A DNA stretch of 64,000 bases from Syngnathus acus (Eukaryota; Chordata; Actinopteri; Syngnathiformes; Syngnathidae): positions 17,336,501-17,400,500 of the forward strand of contig NC_051094.1 of NCBI RefSeq assembly GCF_901709675.1. The letters are read 5' to 3'. This document shows, one piece after another, positions 10,871 to 22,531 of this stretch; within the stretch, counting starts at the first letter, position 1, and the number at the start of each line of letters is the position of its first letter. The notes beneath the pieces are model-generated. The model was not told where the DNA came from and searched no databases. It was given only the letters and a program-made list of their open reading frames with translations. The position numbers and the translations under genes are program-made.

Positions 10871-13800
10871 GTATAAGATAAGATAAGATAATCCTTTATT
10901 ATTCCCTCAATGGGGAAACTCCTATGTTAGCAGCAGTACACTTAACATATACACACACACACGCATGCGGGGAAGGGGGTAAAAGATTTTAAAGAAGTAG
11001 AAGGTATATATAATTAAAAAATATGGACAGTGTATACAAAATACACAATACACAATATGCAGTGGAGATAAAAAAAATATTAGATAAAAAAAAAAATAGT
11101 GCAAGTGAAGAAAAAAAAAAAAAAAAAAAACAGTGCAAAGAAAGCAGGTAAAAGAGTGTGAGGTAGACAGATATTGCACGTAGTGTGATTGCACATATGG
11201 TTATTGCACGTTATTGCATGTTATTTTGACCGTTAGCTACGGTGATCGGCCTGGTTGTACAGTCTGATGGCAGCAGGGAGGAAGGACCTGCGATGCCTCT
11301 CGGTGGTGACGAAGCCGGTCACTGATGGAGCTCTCCAGGGCTCTGACAGTCTCATGAAGGGGGTGGAAGACATTGTCCATGATGGAGGACAGCTTAGCCA
11401 CCATCCTCCTCTCCCCCACCACCTCCACCCGGTCCAGACTGCAGCCCAGGACAGCGCCGGCTTTCTTCACCACCTTGTCCAGCCTCTTCCTCTCCGCTGC
11501 AGTGATGCCGCTGCTCCAGCAGACCACCCCATAAAAAATGGCGGACGCCACCACAGAGTCATAGAAGGTCCTCAGGAGGCCGTCCCTCACTCCGAAGGAC
11601 CTCAGTCTGCGCAGCAGGTGGAGTCTGCTTTGGCCCTTCTTGTATAGGGCCTGAGTGTTAACAGTCCAGTCCAGTTTATTGTTCAGGTGAACACCCAGGA
11701 ACTTGTAAGAGTCCACAATCTCTATGTCCGTTCCCTGGATGTTCACCGGCGAGAGGGAGACTTTGCGCCGGCGGAAGTCCACCACCAGCTCCTTTGTTTT
11801 CCCAGAGTTAATCTGGAGGCGGTTCCGCCGGCACCAGTCCACGAATCTGTGATTCAGTTCTCGGTACTCCGTCTCGTCTCCGTTGTTAATGAGACCGACG
11901 ATGGCGGAGTCGTCCGAGAACTTCTGGAGGTGGCAGGTTGATGTGTGGTGGGTGAAGTCAGCTGTGTAGATGGTGAAGAGGAGGGGGGCCAGGACGGTCC
12001 CCTGTGGAGCTCCTGTGCTGCAGACCACCGTGTCAGACACACGGCCTCCTGTCCTCACAAACTGCGGTCTGTTTGTGAGGAAGTCCAGGACCCATGATGT
12101 CAGCTGCTGGCAGGCTCCAGCATGGTGCAGTTTGTTCCCCAGCAGTTCTGGCTGGATGGTGTTGAAGGCACTGGAGAAATCATAAAACATGATCCTCACA
12201 GTGCTTCCAGCCCGCTCCAGGTGAGCCAGGGACCTCTGCATGAGGAAGATGACGGCGTCCTCAACCCCGATGCTCGGCCGGTAGGCGAACTGCAGGGGGG
12301 TCGGCGGAGGAGCTCACAGGGGGCGCAGGTGGTGGAGGACCAGCCTCTCCAGGGTCTTCGCCAGGTGGGATGTCAGGGCCACCGGCCGGTAGTGGTTGAA
12401 GTCACTGGGGCGAGATGACTTGGGCACTGGTACCACGCAGGACGTCTTCCACAGCTGTGGTACCCTGTGCAGCCTCAGGCTCATGTTGAATATGTGCTCC
12501 ACGATCCCGCACAGTTGCCCGGAGCAGGATCTGAGCAGCCTGGAGGTGATGCCATCTGGACCCGTCGCCTTCTTCACCTTGAGCCTGGCCAGTCCTCTCT
12601 CCACCTGGGCTGTGGAGAGCACCATGCTGGGTGGGGGGTGGTGGGTGGGGTGGGGTGGGTTGCAGGGGGGATGGTTGGTGGGTTCGGTGGAGTTGAGAAT
12701 GGGCTGGGGGGTCTTGGAGGGGGTGTAGCAGGGGGCGGGGTTGAGGTGAGAGTCCTCGGAGCAGAAGAGGCTCCAGTCGGGGGAAGTTGCAGCAGGGCTG
12801 GGTGGGTGGGGGGAGGAGTGGATGTTTGTTCAAACCGGTTGAAGAAACCGGTTCAGGTCATTCACCCACTCCTGATCCCTTTCCAGCGCAGGTCTGGAGT
12901 TGCTACGTCCTGAGATGGTGTTCAGGCTCCTCCAGACCCCGCTGACGTCGTCCCGCTGCAGTTGGTCTTCCATCCTCCTCCTGTAGTTGCTCTTCCCCCT
13001 CCCTGATCTTCTTCCTCAAGTCCCTCTGCACCGTTTTCAGCAGGTCCCTGTCTCCCGATTTAAAGACCTCCTTTGTCCCTGAGCAGGTCTTGATCTCAGG
13101 GGTGATCCAAGGTTTGCTGTTTGCAAAAACTCTGACTGTTTTGGTGGGTATGGTGGAGTCCTACACAAAAGTTAATGTAGTCCGGACACAGCTGGTGAGA
13201 CATCGATGTCGTCCCCCGTAGTCCTCAAAGAACACGTCCCACACCGTGGTCTCAAAACAGTCCTGAAGAGTCTCCAGAGATTCTTCAGACCAGATCTGTC
13301 TGGTGTGGGTGACTGCTGGTTGCCTGTGCACCAGAGGCTGATACAGGGGGAGAAGGTGGATCAGATCGTGATCAGATCTTCCAGGGGGGGGAGGGGGGAT
13401 GATTGTATATGCCTCCTTAAGGTTGGCCATAAAAAAGGTCCAGTGTTTTATTTCCTCTTGGTACTGCAGGTGACATATTGGCTGAAAGTTGGAAGCGTGG
13501 ATGAAGGAGAGGCATGATTGAAGTCCCCGGTAATAAGGAGGAGGGCATGTGGATGCTGTGTTTGCAGCCTGCTTACACTGCTGTGCAGGACATCGCGGGC
13601 TGCGTCGGCATTAGCATTTGGGGGGACATACGCAGTTATCGCGATAACGTGCGAGAGTTCCCGCGGCAGGTAGTGTGGCCTCAAGCTAACGGCTAGCAGC
13701 TCAATGTCCGCGCTGCAGAGTTGCTCCTTGATAGTGATGTGCCCAGGGTTACACCATCTATCGTTCACAAACACAGCAAGCCCCCCTCCTTTCCTCTTAC

Positions 13801-14394
13801 CGCTCTCTCGTGTCCTGTCTGCCCTTATCAGGTTGAATCCGTCCAGAGCGACGACAGAGTCCGGTGTTTGCTTCGTTTAGCCAGGTTTCCGTGAATAGCA
13901 GCATGCTACATTCCCTGTATTCCCGTTGGTGCCGTGCCAGCGCCGTTAGCTCAATCCATTTTATTGCAAATGGATCTACACATTCCCGGTGATGAGGTGG
14001 GGAGTGTGGGCTTGAAGCGGCGTTTTTTTTTTTTCCGGCACATAACACCCGAGCGTTGTCCTCTTTTCCTCCTCTTCAGCTCGGGGGAAACATTGGGGCT
14101 TGTAGCCTGTTAGCTTCCCTTGGCTACAGAGGGCTAACAGCTGACCACGGGTGTAAACAATGGAGCGTTTACTGCCTGCTTTCGGCGGTGCTGGGGTGAT
14201 GAACCAGGTGAAAAATAGAGTAAAATAAGACGGCAGCCTCACTGTTTTCGCAAACATGTTTCTGCCCGGTAAAAAGAAAAGCACAGGACTGAAAAAAAAG
14301 AAAAAAGAGTAAAAAAGAACATATAAAACGAGACAATATACAGACGAGTCGACGGAGCTGCTGCAAACGTGTCGCCACTACCGCGGCGCCAACG
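10871..14394 (-). mobile_element. Rex1-like (CR1/Jockey group) LINE, full length but degraded
   Basis: The 3' end on the minus strand is TCAATAAAGG-like with a TTATC repeat tail (10871-10920). The 5' end is near 14394. Endonuclease fragments occur at 13448-14048 (LFTETWLNEANTG, LLITGDFNHASPS). RT follows in pieces: KKATGPDGI at 12314-12625 and a 334-aa frame at 11237-12241. About 3.5 kb, with at least four frameshifts. It lies wholly within a family 'd' element. Confidence 0.82.
11237..12241 (-). pseudogene. Rex1-like reverse transcriptase, C-terminal part
   Basis: 334 aa. RT motif A is [16 protein letters not shown], motif B TGAPQGTVLAPLLF, and the catalytic box FSDDSAIVGL has both aspartates. 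The C-terminal ...FLGVHLNNKLDWT and LHLLRRLRSFGV motifs follow. It lacks the fingers region (in another frame at 12314-12625) and the endonuclease, so it is a fragment. Confidence 0.8.
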
Positions 14395-14559
14395 AACGTT
14401 ATGCGCACCCCAGATTTTAGGACAATAAATTTGTTAAATTTTGCGCATTATACATGGCAAAAAACGGTATTTTTATTTTTGGCTGTGAGGGACCCAACTC
14501 AAAAGATAAAAGAGAAGGTTAAAATGGACTCAATAAAACAAGAATAAAATAACTTCATA

Positions 14560-15835
14560 AAAGATGAAGTTTTTGGAAGGAGTGCTGAAGAGTGCTCCTT
14601 CTGGAGACTTCGTTTTGTTGGGCAACTTCAATGCTCACATGGGCAATGACAGCAAGACCTGGAGGGGCGTGATTGAGAGGAACGCCCGCCCCCCTGCATC
14701 AGAAACCGAGCAGTGTTCTGTAACTCAATTTCTGTGCTTGTCACAGAGTGTCCAGAACCAACAGGGGTCTGTATGTGCTCATGGCATCAGGACAACCTAG
14801 GCTGTAATTCGATGATCAACTTTGTGGCCACGTGATTTCAACGCTCGATAAAGAGAGGGACACAGCTGACAATTTATTACCACCGAATGGTGTGTTGGCT
14901 CCAATGGTGGGATAAGCTGCTGGTCTGCCCCGACAAACCCTGCTGGGAACGACTGGCAGAATCCCTTGTCAGAAAGGGTTTCGACTTCCACCTTCGGCAG
15001 AACTTCGCCCACATTATAGAGGAGGTGGCGGACATTGAGTCCGAGTAGACCTTGTTTTGTGCCTCCATTGTTGAGGTGGCTGATCGGAGCTGGCTGTAAG
15101 GTGATTGGTGCCTGTCGTGGGGACAAACCCGAAACGTGTTGGTGGAACCACCAAGTGTGTGAGGGTGCATGGTAGTTCACTAACAAGTCTACATATTCTT
15201 TGTGGACTTGGAGAAGGCCTTCCACCATGTGCTCGAAGGATCTTGTGGTAGATGAGCTGCCGTAGTATGGGCTGTTTGAGCCTTGTACAACAGATGTTAG
15301 AGCTTAGTCCGCATTTACGGCAATAAGTCGGATTTGTTATCAGTGAGGGTTGGACTCTGCCAAGGTTGCTTTTTGCCACAGATTCTGTTAATCACTTTTA
15401 TGAAAAAGGTTTCAAGGCACAGCTAAGGTGTTGAGGTTGTACGGTTTGGTGGTCTCAGTTTCTCTCCTCTTTTAGATGGTGTGGTACTGTTAGCCTCTTC
15501 AAGTGGCAATCTTCAACTCTCACTGGAGCAATTCACAGCCAAGTGTGAAGCAGATGGGATCAAAATCAGCGACTCCAAAAATGAGACAACGATCCTAAGT
15601 CGTAATAGGGTGGAGTGCCCTCTCCAGGTGGGGGATGAGATACTGTTCCAAGAGGATGAGTTCAAGTATCTTGGGGTCTTGATCACAAGTGAGGGGAAGA
15701 TGGAGAGCGAGATTGACAGGTGGATCGGTGCAGCGTTTGCAGCGATAAAGACTATGTATTGGTCCGTAGTGGTGAAGAGGGGCTGAGCCGGAAGGTGAAG
15801 ATCTTGATTTACAGGTCGCCTATGTTCCTACCCTC
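14560..15835 (+). mobile_element. Rex3 (RTE) LINE, old copy
   Basis: Endonuclease motif [17 protein letters not shown] lies at 14598, then degraded RT, and the C-terminal FKYLGVLITSEGKMESEIDR at 15661. Many frameshifts. It breaks off near 15835 before the GATG tail. Confidence 0.75.
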
Positions 15836-16064
15836 CACCGATGTTATGGGTCATGATCAAAACAATAGTCCATAGGACGGGTTTGAATCTGAAATGTTTT
15901 AATCAAGCTTGTATTTCCACTGGAAGGTAAGTAATTGAGATACCATTGGCTGGGTCAGCAATTAAATTAATACATCATAACAGTGAGATAGTCTAAAATC
16001 ACAGAACTGTACAGTCAATACCTAATTTTGGCAGCAATATGTATATCTGGGTATTAACACTAAC

Positions 16065-16236
16065 CTTCGAGTTGTGATTCCAGATCACTGATGTGTTTAG
16101 AGTGGCGTTCACAGTCAAGCAGACTTGTGCTCAGTTTAGTTTGCAGCTCTAAAATCTTCTGCTGATGTGTCAAACCCTCTAGTTGCATTTGAGAAAGATT
16201 AGCTGTGGCTGATGCCAGTTCTTCCTTTAATTGAAT
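16065..16236 (-). CDS. fkbp15: FKBP15 exon: coiled coil, EELASATANLSQMQL
   Basis: 172 nt, phase 0 start with one base left over, acceptor CCCTCCAG and donor GTTAGT. It encodes IQLKEELASATANLSQMQLE, then a leucine- and glutamine-rich coiled coil ending HISDLESQLE. It matches the TEELAAATAQVSHLQLK region of FKBP15. Confidence 0.88.
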
Positions 16237-16365
16237 CTGGAGGGTAATCAAGAAGATACAGTGACAGGATGCGAGATAGAGACCTCAACCCAAAATGAAA
16301 CCTCATGTCACAATAATGACTGAACCATTTATAAAAGTACAAATGACAACTGGGAATTAAAACCA

Positions 16366-16915
16366 TCCATCTATCTATTATTCACGGCTTATCCGGGCTC
16401 AGGTCGCGGGGGCAGCAGCTTCAGCAGGAAGTTCAAACTTACTTCTGTCAGAGAGGTGACATTCCATATCCCTAGAACTACTTCTGTAGCTGCGGATCGG
16501 ACAGCCAAGGTCCCCGCCTTTGAGCGCCGCACAACTCACTACGCACCTGACCCCTTTGGCCCCTCCCACAGGGGGTGAGTTTATGGGAAAGGGGACCCAT
16601 GTTAACTTTTCAGGCTGTACCAGGCCAGGCCCCGTGGGTGAAGGCCACCAGACGCTCACCTACGAGCCTCACCTCCAGACCTGGCTCCAGGAGGGGCGGG
16701 CGATCTCATCGTCCGGGGCAAGGGAAAATTTATCTATATTGTCACTCATTTTAAGGGATTCTATGAGCCGTGCTTTGTCTGGTCTCTCAGCTAGGACCTG
16801 TTTCCCATGGGTGACCTTGTCAGGGCATAAAGCCAGACAACTTAGCTCCTAGGATCACTGGGACACACAAAGCCGTCCACCATGGTATGGTGATGACTGA
16901 TGGAGGGGACCAATG
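16366..16915 (-). mobile_element. Rex3 LINE, internally deleted (5' region joined to 3' end)
   Basis: On the minus strand the 5' leader of Rex3 (GGAGCTAAGTTGTCTGGCTT, CTGTGGGAGGGGCCAAAGGG, TGGAATGTCACCTCTCTG) runs directly into the last 60 bp of the element (GAAGCTGCTGCCCCCGCGAC) and a GATG-type tail at 16366. Endonuclease and RT are absent. Confidence 0.72.
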
Positions 16916-17214
16916 AATTATCCAAATAAATACAGTACGACTAAAATGAAGGTCGCGTTTGAAAACATGCTCTGAGAGCGGACCAAAGCTGGAGTGCCAG
17001 TATGCACAGTAGACGCTCTGACAAAGGACACGATGCACCAAAGCTGGCTGCGTTTGGATAACACATCCACTCTAAGAGAAGTGCACGGGCCTCAGAGTGA
17101 ATTTCCTAATGCACCCTAAATATATTTTATGAAGCCAGGTAAACTTCTCTACTTCTGTTTTCTCTGCGAAACCCTGGGGTCCATTACACTTTGGTAGTGA
17201 TTAGCAACACTGAC

Positions 17215-17317
17215 CTTGTCTTGTTCAGCCTGCAGTAGTTTAACTTGATTCTGTTCACCTGAAGACTTGAGGGAGTCATTTCTCTTTTCCAAATGCGTGT
17301 TGCTCTGGTCCATATAC
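17215..17317 (-). CDS. fkbp15: FKBP15 exon: coiled coil, YMDQSN..LEKRNDSL
   Basis: 103 nt, one base completing an AGG codon plus 34 codons, acceptor CATGTAG and donor GTCAGT. It encodes YMDQSNTHLEKRNDSLKSSG, then EQNQVKLLQAEQDK, heptad-rich and collinear with FKBP15. The intron before it is only 78 nt. Confidence 0.88.
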
Positions 17318-17395
17318 CTACATGAGATATGACTAGGCGTGATACATGGTCTACAGACAGAAAAAGATGAGACAATTGAAAATATTCAAACTCAC

Positions 17396-17490
17396 CTTTG
17401 GCTTTGGTTGAATACTTCACTTATCTTGGGGTTTTGCTCCTCAATACGAGAGCCTTTCTCGAATAATTCTTTCTTTAAACATTCATTTTC
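17396..17490 (-). CDS. fkbp15: FKBP15 exon: coiled coil start
   Basis: 95 nt, phase 0 start with two bases left over, acceptor GTTTATAG and donor GTGAGT. It encodes ENECLKKELFEKGSRIEEQN, then PKISEVFNQSQ. This matches the ENERLKQEILEKSNRIEEQN segment of FKBP15. A proline replaces an expected polar residue within the heptads. Confidence 0.88.
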
Positions 17491-17971
17491 CTATAAACAA
17501 AAAATGAACATGATACAGTGGACATAAAACATACAGACACCACTATTCAAATTCCAGTTTGTGAAAAATAAGAAAAAAAAACCAACATTTTTTTTGTACA
17601 TCTTTCATGTGAAATATAACTTGTACTTAAATGAAAACAAATGTTTTGAGAAAGAATAGACATAAGCAACTTAGATAATGTAGCACAATTGGGCACACAC
17701 TCTTACTGGGTATGGGTTGCATTCAGAGTTAACCCTGAATCATTCCTTTGCACCTGTCAGATTTCAGTGCATGCTGAGCCTGGAGATAAGACTGCATCCC
17801 AAAATGTTGGGCAGTATATATATTTCCAGGAACTCCGTTTTTTCTAATAGTGTATCACATGACACATTGTTCTATACATATACCACATCCAGTATGCTGA
17901 ACATTATTAATATCACAATTCAAACTCGTCTTAAATGGAAGTCAGCACACTACAGCCACTATTTGAAAAAA
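17491..17971. other. Intronic DNA, nothing recognised
   Basis: AT-rich sequence right of the FKBP15 exon at 17396. Part of 17700-17940 looks like a short interspersed repeat, but I cannot assign a family. Confidence 0.4.
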
Positions 17972-18271
17972 GTCAAAGTCAAAGTCAAAGTCAGCTTTAT
18001 TGTCAATCCCTTCATATGTCAAGACACACAAAGAAACCGGAATTCCGTTTCCTCTATCCCACGGTGACGAGACATAGTACACGATAGACATACCAGTAGA
18101 CGACACAAAATAAAAACAAGTAGGCACAAACAATAAATAATAAATAATAAATAATAAATAAATAATATGAGCGATGAACAAATAATAAACAAATAACCCA
18201 ATAAATAAGAGGAGCAAAACTGATCCAGTGTGCATACAGCAGACAGTAAGCATAGCGCAAAGTACAGGACG

Positions 18272-20269
18272 CTACGCAGAAAGGGGGAGCGAGTTCAGGA
18301 TCCTAACAGCCTGGAGTGTGCAGCTGTTGGTGAGTCTGGTGGTGCGGGAGCGCAGGCTCCTGTACCTCCTCCCAGAGGGCAGAAGATCAAACAAAGTGTG
18401 AGCGGGGTGACTCACATCACTCACAATCGTGGTCGCCTTGCGGGTGAGATGGGAGGTGTAAATGTCCTTCAAGGAGGGGAGAGAAGCACCAATAGTCTTA
18501 CCAGCCGTGTTCACTATGCGCTGCAGGGCCTTCAAGTTGTAGTCAGTGCAGCTGCCACCCCAAACAGCAATACAGCTGGAGAGGACGCTCTCAATGGTGC
18601 CGCGGTAAAATGTAGTCATGACGGCCGGAGGAGCGCCCGCTCGCCTGAGTTTCCGCAGGAAGTACAGGCGGCGCTGGGCCTTCTTCGCCAGTGATGCGGT
18701 GTTGGTGGACCAGGAGAGATCCTCACTGATGTGCACCCCCAGGAACCTGGCGCTGCCCACTCTCTCCACCACAGCACCGTCGATGGTCAGCGGCAGGTGT
18801 TGGGTGTGACCCTTCCGGAAGTCAACAACAATCTCCTTGGTCTTGTCGACGTTCAGCAGGAGGTTGTTGTCCCTGCACCACGTGGTCAGAAGGTCAACCT
18901 CCAGCCTGTATAGAGTCTCGTCTCCCTTGGTGATGAGACCCACCAGAGTCGTGTCGTCAGCAAACTTCACTATGCGGTTGTCGCTGTAGGTGGCAGTGCA
19001 GTCATGCGTCAGGAGGGTGAAGAGCAGCGGACTGAGCACGCAGCCTTGGGGGGCCCCCGTGCTCAGCGTGATGCTGGCGGAGATTTTGTCGCCAACACGT
19101 ACCACCTGTGGCCTCTGACAGAGGAAGTCCAGTAGCCAGTTGCAGAGGCAGGTACTGAGGCCCAGCTTGTCAAGTTTGCTGATGAGACGTTGTGGCACAA
19201 TGGTGTTGAAGGCAGAACTGAAGTCCACAAACAGCAATCTCACATACGAGTCCCTCCTCTCCAGGTGGGTGAGGGCCGAGTGGAGGGCAGAGCAGATGGC
19301 ATCCTCAGAGGACCGTTTGGCTCGGTACGCAAACTGGAAGGGGTCAATGGTGGGGGGGAGAACGGATCGGATGTGCTCCATGACAAGCCTCTCAAAGCAC
19401 TTCATGATGATGGGCGTAAGTGCCACGGGGCGGTAGTCATTGAAGCAGGACGGAGCAGGTTTCTTCGGCACAGGTACGATGGTGGCAGCTTTGAAACACG
19501 ACGGGACGATGGCCTGCCGCAGGGAAGTGTTAAAGATGTCCGTGAAGACACCCGTCAGCTCACCAGCGCAGTCCTTCAGCGCTCGACCCGGGATGTTGTC
19601 AGGGCCCGCCGCCTTATGGATGTTGATAGCGGCAAGCGCCCTCCTCACGCTGTCGGCGGAGAGGCACAGGGGCAGCTCGTGGGAAGGGGGAGTGGCCTTC
19701 AGCGGGCAAGTGCTGTTCTGAGCGTCGAAGCGAGCAAAGAAGCGGTTGAGGTCATTGAGCAGACGGACGTCGCCTTCACAGCTCTGCGGCGCGGGCTTGT
19801 AGTCCGTGATGGTCTGAATGCCCTGCCAAAGGCTCCGTGCGTCCCTGCTGTCCTTGAAGTGGGCGGTAATTTTGCACGAGAACGCCCTCTTCGCTTCTTT
19901 GATGCCCCGGGACAGGTCGGCCCTCGCAGTCCTCAAGCCAGCCTCATCCCCCGCTCTAAAGGCTTTGTCCCTGGCCCTCAGCAGCCTGAAGACAGCCCCA
20001 GTCAGCCATGGCTTCCGGTTAGCCCGAGTGACGATGGATTTTGAGTGAGTCACATCATCAATGCACTTCCCGATGTAGGAGGAAACAGAGTCAGTATACT
20101 CCTCAATGTCTGTCCGACCGTCGCAAGTGGCAGCCCTCCTAAACATGTCCCAGTCAGTAGAGCCAAAGCAGTCACGAAGCGCATCAGAGGCACCCTCAGG
20201 CCACACCCGTACCCGCTTGCGAACCGGTCTGGATGTTCTCACCATTTGTCTGTATGCGGGCAAAAGCAT
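18272..20269 (-). CDS. LINE endonuclease end plus reverse transcriptase, 665 aa
   Basis: Retrotransposon protein for target-primed reverse transcription. Visible motifs: [15 protein letters not shown] (about residue 218), [35 protein letters not shown], motif [16 protein letters not shown], motif [18 protein letters not shown], catalytic [11 protein letters not shown], then [13 protein letters not shown] and [13 protein letters not shown]. The C-terminal [17 protein letters not shown] motif is typical of the group. The ATG is internal. The true frame starts upstream with the endonuclease in another frame at 20502-20915. Confidence 0.83.
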   Translation of the reverse strand: MLLPAYRQMVRTSRPVRKRVRVWPEGASDALRDCFGSTDWDMFRRAATCDGRTDIEEYTDSVSSYIGKCIDDVTHSKSIVTRANRKPWLTGAVFRLLRARDKAFRAGDEAGLRTARADLSRGIKEAKRAFSCKITAHFKDSRDARSLWQGIQTITDYKPAPQSCEGDVRLLNDLNRFFARFDAQNSTCPLKATPPSHELPLCLSADSVRRALAAINIHKAAGPDNIPGRALKDCAGELTGVFTDIFNTSLRQAIVPSCFKAATIVPVPKKPAPSCFNDYRPVALTPIIMKCFERLVMEHIRSVLPPTIDPFQFAYRAKRSSEDAICSALHSALTHLERRDSYVRLLFVDFSSAFNTIVPQRLISKLDKLGLSTCLCNWLLDFLCQRPQVVRVGDKISASITLSTGAPQGCVLSPLLFTLLTHDCTATYSDNRIVKFADDTTLVGLITKGDETLYRLEVDLLTTWCRDNNLLLNVDKTKEIVVDFRKGHTQHLPLTIDGAVVERVGSARFLGVHISEDLSWSTNTASLAKKAQRRLYFLRKLRRAGAPPAVMTTFYRGTIESVLSSCIAVWGGSCTDYNLKALQRIVNTAGKTIGASLPSLKDIYTSHLTRKATTIVSDVSHPAHTLFDLLPSGRRYRSLRSRTTRLTNSCTLQAVRILNSLPLSA

Positions 20270-20501
20270 AACAGTGATATGGTCAGAAAGTCCAAGATGG
20301 GGGAGGGGGGCGGCTTTGAAAGCTCCTTTATGCGAAGAGTAGACCAGGTCCAGGAAGCTGTCGCCACGCGTAGGAAAATTAACATGCTGGTGAAGCCTCG
20401 GAAAAACAGACTTCAGGTTAGCATGATTAAAATCCCCAGCGAAGATGGTGAAACCGTCAGGGTGCGCTGTCTGTTGTTCACTGACAGCCTGGTACAGTTC
20501 A

Positions 20502-20960
20502 CTAAGCCGCGATCCTGTCGCCTCCGATGTTGGAAGGCGGAATGTAAACCGCGACCAGCAGAATCGCGGTAAATTCCCTTGGCAGGTAAAAAGGACGGCA
20601 CTTAATGATCACAAACTCCGCCAGTGGCGAGCAGTGCTTGCATACCACCACAGAGTCCCGGCACCACTCGTCACGGATGTAGACGCATATTCCACCTCCA
20701 CGAGATTTTCCCCCTTGTACAATGGCCCGGTCCGCCCGATAGCACGCTAGCCGCTCCAGACGTACAGCTGAGTCCGGAATGTTGACGGTCAACCAAGTCT
20801 CAGTGAACACGAGCACACAGCAGTCACGCACTGTCCGGTTTGTAGATCTCAGCAAGCGAATGTAATCCATTTTGTTGTCCAGCGATCGAACATTCGCCAG
20901 AAGAATGGAAGGCACGGCCGGGCGAGCTGGGTTGGCCCCTCTTCAGCCTCCTCGCACACC
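20502..20960 (-). pseudogene. LINE apurinic endonuclease, N-terminal half, frameshifted from RT
   Basis: It encodes PSILLANVRSLDNKMDYIRL, FTETWL and a GGG.CVYI motif, the first half of an APE-type endonuclease. The second half ([20 protein letters not shown]) lies in the RT frame. One indel near 20515, after PPSNIGGDR, breaks the join. Confidence 0.75.
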
Positions 20961-21177
20961 GCTTTCGACGCTTCCCAACCGGTTCACTGTGATTGCCTCC
21001 CGACAGGCTGACCTGTATATCAATCATGCGATGGGAGGGATTCTAGCCTATAGAAAAGAAGTTTTTTTTTTTTTTTTTAAATGTCAGGCGTGTACCTTAC
21101 TTCAGTGATGCCGTAATGCTGAAAGCGATGCGACCTTGTAATTTACTCGTCGTACTGAAACGGACTGAAACATTTTG

Positions 21178-21328
21178 GCAGAGCGCTGTACGTATACACA
21201 ACCAGTATGGATCAACAAATTCATCAGTGGATCCATATATAAGGCGCTCTGCATTATAGGGCGCAGTGTGGTTTTTTGAGTAAATGTTAAGTTTTTAAGT
21301 GCGCCTTATAGTGTAGAAAATACGGTAA
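21178..21328. mobile_element. Family 'a'-related MITE end fragment
   Basis: It ends GTGCGCCTTATAGTGTAGAA then AATACGG followed by TA. Its inner part (ACTGAAACATTTTGGCAGAG) matches, reversed, sequence at 33077-33130. Confidence 0.45.
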
Positions 21329-21456
21329 TATTTACAAATACAGCTAAAACTCAATTTCATGCAGACTTTGGGGTCCAGAATTTGGTTATTTCGGTAACCC
21401 CGAAAGCACTTTTTTTTTTTAATTTTAGGCAGCTGAAGCGGTCCTTTGTCACATTA

Positions 21457-22531
21457 CCGTATTGGCCTGAATATAAGACGACCCTGATTATAAGACGACC
21501 CCCTCTTTTTCAAGACTCAAATTTGTAAAAAAACTTTTTGAACACCAAATTTAATTTTTATACAGAAAATACTTACAGTACATCTGAAACAAATGATTAT
21601 AACAATATATTCGAGAGAAAAAGCATGTTATTTTGCCTCATTCAAATCATGCAAAAACTGTCTATCACATCTTAATATCTGAACATTTAAATATGTAAAC
21701 TAAAGGGCAATCACATTTGTAAATGAATGGCTTCTGGTTTTTGAAATGTAAATAAACCAATCTACTGTGATAAAACAACAAAATTACAATAACTACACTA
21801 ACCATCAAAGTCAGAGGGCCGGCGCTGGGCTAGCTGCGTCGCAGCGTTAGTCCATTACGCCGCATCATTCTTTTACACCAGGCGAGGCTTGCTTTGAAGT
21901 CAGCGGTGGGTATGTTTAGCTCTTTGGCGATTTCCACGGCCTTGAGCTGAATGACAGCTCTGCTGATGGGCATCCCGTCATTTCGTTTCTCGTCCACGTA
22001 CGCGCACACCCTCCTGTCGAGCTCTTGAAAGCAGCCGCTCTGAGGACCACGAAAAGCTTTTCTCTGATTGTGAGCATTTTTTAGGCGATCTTTTTGAGCT
22101 CTCCATCTCTGTACATTACAATCTGTGACACTATATTTCACAGCCGCTTTGCAATTGTTTGAAGACTCTGCCTCAATTATCACCATCATCTTGAAGTTTG
22201 CATCATAACTTCTCCTCAGCTGCCAGTTAACCTGGCCAATCTTCGACCCACTTTTCTCCAGATTGTCGCTATGTTTCTCCATTTTCTGTTATCTCTTCTT
22301 TTATTTCTTCTCTTTTCTTTCTTACCGCTATTTTTTATTTTTCTTCTTCGTGCTACCGCTATTTTTATTTTTATTCTTCGTGACAGGGGTTCGCTTTGGC
22401 CTGGGGAGTTAAGTTCAGCATTCGCTTTAAAGATATCTGGCGACATCTAGCGTTGTGAATGTAAGACGACCTCCAATTTTTCAGTCTTATTTCAATGCAA
22501 AAAACACCGTCTTATATTCGGGCCAATACGG
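21457..22531 (-). mobile_element. Pogo-like family 'c' element (AAGACGACC ends), TA duplication
   Basis: 1075 bp with inverted ends CCGTATTGGCCTGAATATAA / TTATATTCGGGCCAATACGG and TA at 21455-21456 and 22532-22533. Additional AAGACGACC boxes lie inside both ends. It contains a minus-strand transposase N-terminal fragment. Confidence 0.78.
21830..22282 (-). pseudogene. CENP-B/pogo-type transposase DNA-binding fragment (150 aa)
   Basis: A helix-turn-helix of the pogo/CENP-B kind (FKMMVIIEAESSNNCKAAVK, VQRWRAQKDRL) is followed by a second Tc5-type HTH (LDRRVCAYVDEKRNDGMPIS and LAWCKRMMRRNGLTLRR). From family knowledge these bind the terminal repeats of pogo/Tigger elements. The frame ends before the DDE catalytic domain, so this is a truncated transposase. 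It could only act as a repeat-binding fragment. Confidence 0.72.

Larger units (their letters stand above)
10447..14467. mobile_element. Pogo-like family 'd' element split by a full-length LINE
   Basis: The left part 10447-10870 and right part 14395-14467 carry the CCGTTTTTTT... ends and internal boxes of family 'd', with TA on both sides (10445-10446, 14468-14469). Joining them across the LINE restores the ACCCATGTATAATGCGCACC-type sequence of intact copies. This copy lacks the SINE remnant of the others. Confidence 0.72.
17972..21030 (-). mobile_element. Rex1-like (CR1/Jockey group) LINE, best-preserved copy
   Basis: The 3' tail is a GACTTT repeat at 17972-18000. A 665-aa RT frame occupies 18272-20269 and the endonuclease lies at 20270-20960. 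One frameshift near 20515 separates the two endonuclease halves. All RT motifs are present. About 3.06 kb. The single visible lesion makes it the youngest LINE in the window. Confidence 0.85.

Noticed and set aside
12396-12913. Gly/Val-rich plus-strand frames
   Set aside because: Antisense to the LINE at 10871-14394; the glycine richness comes from a GGGGTGGG-type repeat at 12625-12720.
19190-20044. 284-aa plus-strand open frame
   Set aside because: It is the antisense shadow of the LINE reverse transcriptase on the minus strand and has no motif of its own.
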